Shown piece by piece: positions 24,989-32,904 of a stretch of DNA of 64,000 nt. The position numbers and the translations under genes were made by a program. The notes beneath the pieces were generated by a model that searched no databases, was not told where the DNA came from, and saw only the letters and a program-made list of their open reading frames with translations. The stretch's first letter is position 1, and the number at the start of each line of letters is the position of its first letter. This DNA comes from Candidatus Vecturithrix granuli (GTDB taxonomy: Bacteria; Moduliflexota; Moduliflexia; Moduliflexales; Moduliflexaceae). The stretch spans positions 907,929 through 971,928 of the forward strand of contig DF820463.1 in NCBI GenBank assembly GCA_000739535.1, given 5' to 3'.

Positions 24989-25444
24989 ATGGGTGAAAAC
25001 AGTCAAAATACTAATTTAGCTTCGGAATACTATGTGTTGTCGATGTTATACCGGATTGGCGCTGACGCCTATTTGACGTTGGGGAACAAAAAATCTGTTG
25101 ATATTGTTGTGGTCAAAGGAGGAGAAACGCTGACAATTGATGTGAAAGGGTTGAAAGGCACAACAAATTTTCCCATTGATAATGTGAATAAGCAAGATGA
25201 GAAGCATTATCTTATTTTTGTCTCATTTCTTAATAACATCGCAGATCCAGGTTGTCTGCCTGAAGTGTATATCGTTCCATCACAAGCGTTAGCGTTGGAG
25301 CATGAAGAAATCGGGAATCAGTCCTTGATGTATCAAAATCCAAAAGGAAATAGACGAGTTGTTCAGTTGAGCAGATTGAGAAAAACATATAAACGATATA
25401 AGGATAAATGGGAATATTTTGTAGAATCTCCCATAGTTCTCTGA
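24989..25444 (+). CDS. Small PD-(D/E)XK nuclease-like protein
   Basis: A 151-residue protein. After the helix ASEYYVLSMLYRIGADAYLT comes SVDIVVVKGGETLTIDVKGLKG (split here as SVDIVVVKGGE and TLTIDVKGLKG), which fits the core D-x(n)-(D/E)-x-K arrangement of the restriction-endonuclease-like fold: Asp in VDIVV, Asp and Lys in IDVKG. The family is close to small prophage and island nucleases of unknown target. The start at 24989 is preferred because an identical start region is seen at 21662. The reading frame upstream of it runs through repeat R4 and is discarded. It is followed closely by the DUF6508 gene. Confidence 0.65.
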   Translation: MGENSQNTNLASEYYVLSMLYRIGADAYLTLGNKKSVDIVVVKGGETLTIDVKGLKGTTNFPIDNVNKQDEKHYLIFVSFLNNIADPGCLPEVYIVPSQALALEHEEIGNQSLMYQNPKGNRRVVQLSRLRKTYKRYKDKWEYFVESPIVL

Positions 25445-25470
25445 ATGTGACGAAAAGGAGAAGCTTCAAG

Positions 25471-25932
25471 ATGTCTGAATCCAACATGAATACAAAGGAT
25501 AACGAACAGATCACGCCGATAACCCAAGAGGGAATTGATCGCCTTGTAGCATTTCTGCCGTTACTGTCTGCCCCCAATGCCAGGCACGGAACATACCCTG
25601 ATGTCGTTAAGAATAACAACGACAATCTATTATATATACCCTCGATATTATCTGAAACAGCCTCCGAGTTCGTGCAGGCCTGTTATGAAGAGGGTTTTGT
25701 TCAGCCCTTCGATTGGGGGGAGTGGAGTGAGCGGCACAAAGATGAGCTGAATTCGGCAGCCTTCATTGATGGGGCTGACCTGACCACGATTGTCAAACTG
25801 CTGACGACGCATATTCGGGCCGATAGATTCTGCGATGGGCATTTACTTTCCATGCTGGAAGATGGCAGCATCGCAAAAATCCTGAAGAGATTGGAGCACA
25901 TCAAATCCGAATTATCCTCTCGACCTGAGTAA
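25471..25932 (+). CDS. DUF6508 family protein
   Basis: A 153-residue soluble protein. The pattern LVAFLPLL near residue 25, then FVQACYEEGFVQPFDWGEW and LTTIVKLLTTHIRADRFCDGHL, followed by a final helix IAKILKRLEHI, matches DUF6508, a family of small proteins common in mobile and defence regions. No enzymatic motif is visible. A clear AAAAGGAG site precedes the ATG at 25471; the longer frame from 25408 overlaps the previous gene. It sits 51 bases upstream of the restriction-methylase. Confidence 0.75.
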   Translation: MSESNMNTKDNEQITPITQEGIDRLVAFLPLLSAPNARHGTYPDVVKNNNDNLLYIPSILSETASEFVQACYEEGFVQPFDWGEWSERHKDELNSAAFIDGADLTTIVKLLTTHIRADRFCDGHLLSMLEDGSIAKILKRLEHIKSELSSRPE

Positions 25933-25983
25933 CACCATCAAAAGTGATTTTGGGCGCAGAATAGAATAGCAAAGGAGAACTGT

Positions 25984-28782
25984 ATGGCAATGCCTTCGCT
26001 TACCCCTCAAGAATTTGTGGCAAAGTGGACGAAAAGCACGCTGAAAGAGCGATCGGCGGCGCAAGAACATTTTATTGATGTCTGTCATCTCATCGGGCAT
26101 CCCACTCCGGCTGAAGCAGACCCCACCGGTCAACACTTCACCTTTGAAGCCGGGGTCAATAAACAGCGCGGGGGGCAAGGATGGGCGGATGTCTGGAAAA
26201 AAGGCTATTTTGCCTGGGAATATAAGGGCAAACATACAAACCTTGACAAAGCGTACCAGCAATTACTGCAATATCGTGAAGCCCTCCAGAATCCTCCTCT
26301 CCTGATCGTCTCCGATATGGAACAGATCGAGATCCATACCAACTTCACGAATACGATAAAACACGTAATCGTTTTATGCCTGCATGATCTCGTAAAGCCT
26401 GAATCGCTTGCCAAACTTCGCGCCGTCTTTTTCGAACCACAGGCTTTTCTTGTTCCCCAAACCACCGAACAGGTCACGGAACACGCGGCGAAGATCTTTA
26501 CACAACTTGCTGACATTCTTCGCAAACAACAGGTAGAACCGCTACGAGCGGCTCATTTTTTAATCCAACTCCTCTTTTGCTTGTTTGCCGAGGATGTCGG
26601 ACTCTTGCCCAAAGAGTTGTTTACGCAGCTTATCCGCAATACGCAGAAGAAACCCGCGATTTTCAACGAACAATTGAAACAGCTTTTTAAAGCGATGTCA
26701 ACAGGCGGGTGGTTTGGCTTTCAAGAAATCGCGCATATTGACGGGAGACTCTTTGACAACGACGCTACGGTCGAATTAGATGAGGCCAGTCTTGATATTT
26801 TAGCGCACGTGTGTTCCCTGGATTGGTCGAATATTGAGCCGTCAATTTTCGGAACCCTGTTTGAACGGAGCTTAGACCCCGGCAAGCGAGCGCAGTTAGG
26901 AGCGCAATATACCAGTAAAGACGATATTCTGCTGATTATCGAGCCGGTGTTGATGCGCCCATTACGGAGGCGCTGGGAAGAAGTGCAGCGCAATATTCGT
27001 GAGTTATCTGCCAAACGCGAAAACACCTCGGCCAAAGGAAGTCGAACAAAACTTCAGAATGAGATCAACGCCCTTTTACGAAGGTTTGCTGATGAAATTT
27101 CACAAGTCCAGGTCTTAGATCCGGCCTGCGGCAGCGGTAACTTTCTGTATGTGGCTTTAAAACAACTGCTCGATTTGGAAAAAGAGGTGATTGTGCTTTC
27201 AAGCGAGGTCGGGGGCGGCGGCTTCTTTCCAACGGTGTCTCCCTTGCAGCTTCATGGCATAGAGACGAATGAATATGCCTATGAACTGGCGCAGGCAACG
27301 ATTTGGATCGGGTTTATTCAATGGCTGCGTGAAAATGGCTTCGGCATGCCGAAGGAACCCATTCTCAAACCCCTGGAAGCGGTTCTGCATCAGGATGCGA
27401 TTTTAACCTATGATGGCCTGGGCAATCCGCGTGAACCGGAATGGCCGGAAGTGGATGTTGTAATCGGGAATCCGCCATTCTTAGGCAATAAGCGCATGCG
27501 AAAAGAAATGGGGGATGTATACGTCAAGAACTTGCGACAGCTTTACGGCGATAGATTGTCCGGCGGAATTGATTTGGTCTGTTACTGGTTTGAAAAAGCA
27601 CGCGCAATGATTGAAGCCGGAAAACTTCAAAGAGCCGGATTGTTAGCAACGCAAGCCATTCGAGGAGGAGTAAACCGTACGGTCTTAGAACGTATCAAAG
27701 AAACCGGAAATATTTTTTGGGCGCAATCAGATCGGGACTGGATATTGGAAGGGGCAGCGGTGCATATCTCAATGGTAGGATTTGATAATGGAAATGAAAA
27801 AGTACATGAACTTGATGGGAATCTCGTAGAGGTAATAAATCCTGATCTGAGCAGCAGTTCTGATCTGACTCAAGCAAAAATACTGTCAGAAAACAAAGGA
27901 CTTGCTTTTCAGGGTCCCGTAAAAATAGGGTCGTTTGATATTGATTCAACAATAGCTCATGAAATGCTTACTCTACCAAACCCTCACGGAAAGCCTAACT
28001 CGGAGGTAATTCGCCCGTGGATAAATGGATTAGATATAACTCGTAGACCGCAAAACATGTATATCATTGATTTTAATGCAATGCCTCTTGAACAAGCTTC
28101 ACTATATGAAGCCCCTTTCGAACACATTCATAAATATGTTAAACCCGAAAGAGACAAAAATAGGCGACCTCGTAGACGAGAATATTGGTGGCAACATGGA
28201 GAAACTGTTCCAGGATTAAGAAAGGCAATAGCACCTTTAAATAGATTTATCTGTACTCCGAGAATAGCAAAGTATCGACTTTTTATATGGGTAAAAGATG
28301 GTACGCTTCCGGATAGTGCTGTCATCGCAATTGCTCGTGAAGACGATTATTTCTTAGGGGTGCTACAGTCAAAACCTCATGAACTCTGGACATTACGTCG
28401 AGGAACCGCCCTTGAAACTCGTCCCCGCTACACGCCAACCACAACCTTTGAAACCTTTCCCTTTCCCTGGCCTCCAGGCCAGGAACCCCACGACGATGAA
28501 CGTGTGCAAGCCATTGCCGCCGCAGCGAAACAGCTTGTAGAGCTTCGCGAAAATTGGCTCAATCCACAGGGCATGTCAGAAAAAGACCTCAAGAAACGCA
28601 CGTTGACCAATCTGTATAACCAACGCCCGACCTGGCTTCAACTCGCACATGATGCCCTTGACAAGGCGGTGCTGGATGCGTATGGCTGGCCTCATGACAT
28701 TCAGGATGAAGAGATCCTCAAAAGATTATTAGATCTGAATCTTCAACGAGCAGGATCAGAAAAACACAGGTTAACAGCTTGA
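25984..28782 (+). CDS. MmeI-like Type IIL/IIG restriction-methylase
   Basis: A 932-residue single-chain restriction-modification enzyme. The N-terminal nuclease motif is D69-X9-E79-Y-K81, almost the same spacing and position as in MmeI. A helical spacer (about 150-330) follows, then an N6-adenine methylase domain: motif I LDPACGSGNF near residue 378 and motif IV GNPPF near 494. The target-recognition region lies at about residues 580-805, and a helical C-terminus at about 830-932. One polypeptide methylates and cuts DNA at a fixed distance from its site. A strong AAGGAGAA lies before the ATG. The target-recognition part (27730-28400) is visibly AT-rich with AGA and ATA codons, unlike its flanks. 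Confidence 0.88.
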   Translation: MAMPSLTPQEFVAKWTKSTLKERSAAQEHFIDVCHLIGHPTPAEADPTGQHFTFEAGVNKQRGGQGWADVWKKGYFAWEYKGKHTNLDKAYQQLLQYREALQNPPLLIVSDMEQIEIHTNFTNTIKHVIVLCLHDLVKPESLAKLRAVFFEPQAFLVPQTTEQVTEHAAKIFTQLADILRKQQVEPLRAAHFLIQLLFCLFAEDVGLLPKELFTQLIRNTQKKPAIFNEQLKQLFKAMSTGGWFGFQEIAHIDGRLFDNDATVELDEASLDILAHVCSLDWSNIEPSIFGTLFERSLDPGKRAQLGAQYTSKDDILLIIEPVLMRPLRRRWEEVQRNIRELSAKRENTSAKGSRTKLQNEINALLRRFADEISQVQVLDPACGSGNFLYVALKQLLDLEKEVIVLSSEVGGGGFFPTVSPLQLHGIETNEYAYELAQATIWIGFIQWLRENGFGMPKEPILKPLEAVLHQDAILTYDGLGNPREPEWPEVDVVIGNPPFLGNKRMRKEMGDVYVKNLRQLYGDRLSGGIDLVCYWFEKARAMIEAGKLQRAGLLATQAIRGGVNRTVLERIKETGNIFWAQSDRDWILEGAAVHISMVGFDNGNEKVHELDGNLVEVINPDLSSSSDLTQAKILSENKGLAFQGPVKIGSFDIDSTIAHEMLTLPNPHGKPNSEVIRPWINGLDITRRPQNMYIIDFNAMPLEQASLYEAPFEHIHKYVKPERDKNRRPRRREYWWQHGETVPGLRKAIAPLNRFICTPRIAKYRLFIWVKDGTLPDSAVIAIAREDDYFLGVLQSKPHELWTLRRGTALETRPRYTPTTTFETFPFPWPPGQEPHDDERVQAIAAAAKQLVELRENWLNPQGMSEKDLKKRTLTNLYNQRPTWLQLAHDALDKAVLDAYGWPHDIQDEEILKRLLDLNLQRAGSEKHRLTA

Positions 28783-28788
28783 AATCTT

Positions 28789-31773
28789 TTGCTTACAGAT
28801 TATATTAGGGATTTTAGGGAGCTGTTCAAAATCATTGCAGAGGCGCAGCACGCCGGTCTGGTGACCTTGTACCGCAAAATCATTGTCGAGATCACGAAGA
28901 AAAAACAGGCTGAAGTGCAATACTGCGTCAGGCATGACGTCCCCTCTCCGATTCTCGAAGGCGCGTATGCGTTTATCGAAAGCCTGCTTGCCACAATTCC
29001 TGACAAAAAGCCTTTATTCGTTGATCACGCCCTCCTGCAATTGCGCTTTGCACGGATCGCTGAAACCTATTATGACGCTGAGAAGTGGGGCTGGATTGAA
29101 GACCCCAACCCTGAACATCTGCGCGAAAAACGCCGGCTCCAGGCGCGCAAAGATTATGAGGACTTGACCAGGCGCCAGAAGACGCTGTTCAAGTTTATGC
29201 AAAGCGCTGCCCGCGTCTCGGTCGCCGCCTTTATTGATGACAGGGATCAGCAGCTCAAGCATATCCTCCGTCGCCGGCGTCCATTCAACAAAGCATGGCT
29301 GGCGCGGCTCAAAGGTCTCTCGCATAGATTGCTGCACAGCATCTATCAGCAAAAATCGTTACAGGGGCAGAACATCAACCTCATCCACGCTTTAATCGAG
29401 TTAGACGTCCCGGATCATGATATTGAGGTTCTGGAACAAGTCCTGAAATTTCTGAAGGGTATGGGCTATATCCGCATTTATACGGAGCCGCTCATCCCGA
29501 TGGCCATCGAACTCTTTCTGCACTCCCGGCAGAAAATTGAAGCCGAGCCGCAGCATAGCAGCGAGGATTACGAGACGTTCGAAGCGTTTCAGGAAAATAG
29601 ACGCCTGCGAGAATTACGTCTGGCTGCCCTTGAAACCTTACACGCCCTTGAGATCGAACGCGAGCGTCAGCAATTCATTCAAGACTATTTTGCCTGTCAA
29701 GAATCCGGGCAGATACTCGCCTTGATTGAGAAAACGCTCCCCTCGAATTCCGAGATCCTCGGACGCATCCGTGAAGAAGCCTTGAATGTTGAGGAACAGA
29801 ACCTGAGCGAGGAGCAGCGGACAGTCTATGAAGCCCCGCCCGGACAGTCGGTGGTAGTGACGGCCGGCCCCGGCAGCGGGAAAACTCATACGCTGCTGCT
29901 CCGGCTAGCCCGACTGATTCACAAAGATCACATCGCGCCCGATACCATGCTGGTGCTGGCCTACAACCGGGCAGTGGTGGAAGAGATCAAACACCGGCTG
30001 CATGAGCTGATGGGACAATTAGGATACAGGCATCTGGCCAAAGGGCTGAAAGTGTTTACATTTCACGGGTTGATTAAATATTGCATACCCGACATTATCC
30101 GCGATATTCCGATCGGCGATGAGTGGGAAAACGTGTTTTTAGACACCTTCCAGCGCACTCCCGGGCTTATCCGGCAGCGGTTGGGGGCAATTCGCTATGT
30201 GTTTGTGGATGAATTTCACGATATGACCATGCGGCGCTATCGCCTTTTACAATTCATTGCTCCTCCGCAAAACGCTCATGTTTTTGCCATTGGGGATCCG
30301 AATCAGAGTATTTACGGCCATCAGCGCTGCGCTGCCGGAGAACGGTGGGAAGCCGAACCCTATTTCGAACGCCTGATCGCAGAATACCAGGCCGCCGCCT
30401 ATCACCTGAGGAAAAACTTTCGCTCCTTCTCGCACATTATTCAGGCCGCCGAAGAGCTTGTGGCGTTGAATCACGGCCGATTGTCGCCCGGCTCGCTTGC
30501 GGCGGTCAGAACCCCATCGCCCGCCTGGGCGCAGCACGCAAATTATGTTGAGGCAAACGATGCGCACAACCTCCCCTGGTTTCAGGCTGTCCGCAAACTT
30601 TTACACGAAACCCGCGCAGACGGCGCGCCCTATCGTCATATTGCGATTCTGTTTCGATCAAACCTGGAAGTCTATCGCGCCTTTACAGAACTCAAAAAGG
30701 CCTTGCAAGGCGTCAATACAGCTTCTGTAACGATCCGCGTCCAGGGCGAAGGCATTCAATTTGCGCGTTTACGGGAAGTTGAATATTTTCTGGATGCCTT
30801 TCGAGCGCGGGCAGAGAAGCCGCTTCCGCAAAATGTTGTTGATGACTTCCTCAAAGATTGCCAATCCCTGCCGGCCTGCTGGCATCAGGATTTTCTCCAG
30901 ATCTTACACGCCTTACTGCTGGAATTTCAAAATACCCGCTACGATTCCGCTACGTTTGGCGATCTCGTGGAATACATTGAGGACATCGGACGTTCTGACG
31001 CCGGGCAGATATACAAGATTTATCAGTTCTGGCAGCCACATAAGGTCTTAGACCGCGACCTTCCCGGACAGCAGAGCACGGATATTGTGCTGTCAAGCAT
31101 TCACAAGGTCAAGGGACTTGAATTTGATGCGGTCGTCATTCCTGCTTCGATTGCGGATCTGCCCTTTGCGCATTCCCCTGCCTCGCGCGCGGATCTTCAG
31201 TCAATCTTCGCTGAAGAACGGCGGATTTATTATGTGGGCATGACGCGGGCGCGCGACCGGCTGCTCCTATTCAGGTCGAAACGGGAAGAGTGCTTACAAA
31301 AGAATCAGTCCTTTTCCCTCTCTTCCGACCAGAAATCACAACTCGGCGTCGGCTTTAATGCAGGCATTGATAACTTGTTTATTTCTCACAATGCGAATCA
31401 AACATTTATCCGCAGCTACGCGCAACTCTCAGAAGAAGCGTTTCTGCGTTACATCGAACGTAAAATTGCGATAGGCGACCCGCTGACCCTGCAACGCATC
31501 CGGCAATGCTGGTATCTTGTCCACAAAGGCACGCCGGTAGGGCGACTCTCCCAAAAAGCCGCGCGGAAATTGAACCCTTCAACCGCATACACCGGCCTCG
31601 AAGTCACGCAAGTCGTACGCTACTCCTATCAGCAATCTCTCGCCAGCGATGAAAAACACCGGCAACATGGCCGTTCCAGCCATTTCGCGGATATGTGGTC
31701 GCCGTATTTTCGGCAAAAGGGCTGGAGTTATCTGGTTGATTTCTGCGGTTATGCGCAGCCATCTTTGTTCTGA
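28789..31773 (+). CDS. UvrD/Rep-like superfamily 1 helicase with long N-terminal domain
   Basis: A 994-residue protein starting at TTG (28789), six bases after the methylase stop; the frame is open only from 28783, so no earlier start is possible. Residues 1-340 are helical and not recognised. The helicase core follows: Walker A AGPGSGKT near residue 360, Walker B VDEFHD near 471, GDPNQSIYG near 500, SIHKVKGLEFD near 770, and YYVGMTRARDR near 820. UvrD-like helicases beside restriction enzymes occur in several defence loci. Tight coupling with the MmeI-like gene suggests a joint role; processing DNA after cleavage is speculation. Confidence 0.85.
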   Translation: MLTDYIRDFRELFKIIAEAQHAGLVTLYRKIIVEITKKKQAEVQYCVRHDVPSPILEGAYAFIESLLATIPDKKPLFVDHALLQLRFARIAETYYDAEKWGWIEDPNPEHLREKRRLQARKDYEDLTRRQKTLFKFMQSAARVSVAAFIDDRDQQLKHILRRRRPFNKAWLARLKGLSHRLLHSIYQQKSLQGQNINLIHALIELDVPDHDIEVLEQVLKFLKGMGYIRIYTEPLIPMAIELFLHSRQKIEAEPQHSSEDYETFEAFQENRRLRELRLAALETLHALEIERERQQFIQDYFACQESGQILALIEKTLPSNSEILGRIREEALNVEEQNLSEEQRTVYEAPPGQSVVVTAGPGSGKTHTLLLRLARLIHKDHIAPDTMLVLAYNRAVVEEIKHRLHELMGQLGYRHLAKGLKVFTFHGLIKYCIPDIIRDIPIGDEWENVFLDTFQRTPGLIRQRLGAIRYVFVDEFHDMTMRRYRLLQFIAPPQNAHVFAIGDPNQSIYGHQRCAAGERWEAEPYFERLIAEYQAAAYHLRKNFRSFSHIIQAAEELVALNHGRLSPGSLAAVRTPSPAWAQHANYVEANDAHNLPWFQAVRKLLHETRADGAPYRHIAILFRSNLEVYRAFTELKKALQGVNTASVTIRVQGEGIQFARLREVEYFLDAFRARAEKPLPQNVVDDFLKDCQSLPACWHQDFLQILHALLLEFQNTRYDSATFGDLVEYIEDIGRSDAGQIYKIYQFWQPHKVLDRDLPGQQSTDIVLSSIHKVKGLEFDAVVIPASIADLPFAHSPASRADLQSIFAEERRIYYVGMTRARDRLLLFRSKREECLQKNQSFSLSSDQKSQLGVGFNAGIDNLFISHNANQTFIRSYAQLSEEAFLRYIERKIAIGDPLTLQRIRQCWYLVHKGTPVGRLSQKAARKLNPSTAYTGLEVTQVVRYSYQQSLASDEKHRQHGRSSHFADMWSPYFRQKGWSYLVDFCGYAQPSLF

Positions 31774-31854
31774 AGATTTACACTCATTTTCTGATTGGCC
31801 GGACAGGGATGTCCGGGGTACGAAAACTTCTGGCTTAGTGCTGTAAACGTATTG

Positions 31855-31894
31855 AGTGACAGAGAGACAGCCGGCCGGCTGTCTCTCTGTCACT
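31855..31894. terminator. Perfect 40-bp palindrome
   Basis: Two 20-base arms (AGTGACAGAGAGACAGCCGG and exact complement) with no loop lie between the convergent helicase and secreted-protein genes, and TGTTTT follows on the plus strand. A likely bidirectional terminator or cruciform. The neighbouring GGACAGGGATGTCCG (31800-31815) resembles the element at about 14988-15035. Confidence 0.65.
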
Positions 31895-31980
31895 TGTTTT
31901 GGCATAGGGAATTTGGTTGTGAGTAAAGAACCTCTGCGTAACGTAGTGATTTCTTCTCCGTTCGTATTCGTGACGGGCAT

Positions 31981-32784
31981 TCATAAGGCGCGCCGGTAAG
32001 TGTTGATACGCGCTATCCAACCGGGCAGCCAGCGGGCTTCCTGTTCTTGACGCTCTACAGGAGCGTTTTGGACGCGGCGCGTCAACATAAATTCAGCGGC
32101 GTCGGCAAATTCGCCGACCGCGTCAGGGGTCGTTCCCGGCATGGATTGCAACACTTGCAATAAACCCCATCCCTGCCCCTGATAACGTTCAGTCGCCGCA
32201 ACGCCCTCCCCTTTAAAATTCACATAATCTGTCAGGGCATAGATTCCTTGCAGCGTCTCTGCCATCCGGTAGAATTGCTGATAGACGTGATATCGTTCCG
32301 CTTCTGCTGCTAAGGATGCCAATATCATCGACAGAGAATTTTCCAGACGCTGAATCATAAATTGAACTTGCTGCGCCGTCGTTTGAGTCAGTAAGAAACG
32401 CAAATCCTGCATCTCCCTGCTATTCTGGGCTTGTAAAAACTCCTCACGCGCTGCCCAGAGGCAGGGCGTCATTGGCGACAACCAGCCAGGTAAAGGGACG
32501 CGTTGATTTTGCAGAAATTGCACGAGTTCAGGGAAGCTTTCTTGAAACGGGCCTCTCTGCCCTGCCGGATACCAGATAAAATGTCCAATCCCTAACGAGG
32601 CAAAGGATTCCCCGTGGTTCCACGCAATTAGATACGCCGGGTTGCCGCCGGTCTCATTCAGCCAGATCTTGTATCCGATCTGTTCGGCTTCTGCGGGCGT
32701 CAAGCGAATATAAGCGGCAGAAGCCGCCCTCATCGAGGCGAACAATGAGAGGATCACAAGAATTACCGTATATCTATTTTGCAT
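31981..32784 (-). CDS. Secreted lysozyme-like protein of unknown family
   Basis: A 267-residue protein with a typical signal peptide (basic MQNRYT, hydrophobic core, Ala-x-Ala cut near residue 23-24). The mature N-terminus holds NETGG, then WNHGESFASLGIGHFIWYP, an arrangement reminiscent of an E-x-G...lysozyme-like active site (a Glu after a helix, followed by a G-I-G-H turn). The rest is helical. Homologues with this motif pair occur as hypothetical proteins in Proteobacteria, but I know of no assigned function. The start at 32784 has AAGGAAGG five bases upstream. It probably acts in the periplasm on peptidoglycan, which is a hypothesis only. Confidence 0.6.
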   Translation of the reverse strand: MQNRYTVILVILSLFASMRAASAAYIRLTPAEAEQIGYKIWLNETGGNPAYLIAWNHGESFASLGIGHFIWYPAGQRGPFQESFPELVQFLQNQRVPLPGWLSPMTPCLWAAREEFLQAQNSREMQDLRFLLTQTTAQQVQFMIQRLENSLSMILASLAAEAERYHVYQQFYRMAETLQGIYALTDYVNFKGEGVAATERYQGQGWGLLQVLQSMPGTTPDAVGEFADAAEFMLTRRVQNAPVERQEQEARWLPGWIARINTYRRAL

Positions 32785-32799
32785 ATTGCCTTCCTTCAC

Positions 32800-32904
32800 C
32801 TTTGAAAAGGCCGCTGAAGCGTTTACTACGATCCTAAAATGAACAGGTTCGTAGTAAACGCTTCAGCGTTTCAAAAGGCCACTGAAGCGGCTACTACGAA
32901 CCCA
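32800..32904. repeat. GTTCGTAGTAAACGCTTCAGCG repeats
   Basis: Three facing copies in about 100 bases (CGCTGAAGCGTTTACTACGA, then GTTCGTAGTAAACGCTTCAG, then CTGAAGCGGCTACTACGAAC), together able to form a long hairpin between the GH3 stop and the secreted-protein gene. Single or diverged copies are at about 1092, 6462, 40841 and 45671. Confidence 0.75.

Noticed and set aside
20777-25033. Integron attC array
   Set aside because: Only weak GTTG/TTCAAC ends, no clear R'/R'' boxes with paired arms and no integrase in view; kept as a repeat hypothesis only.
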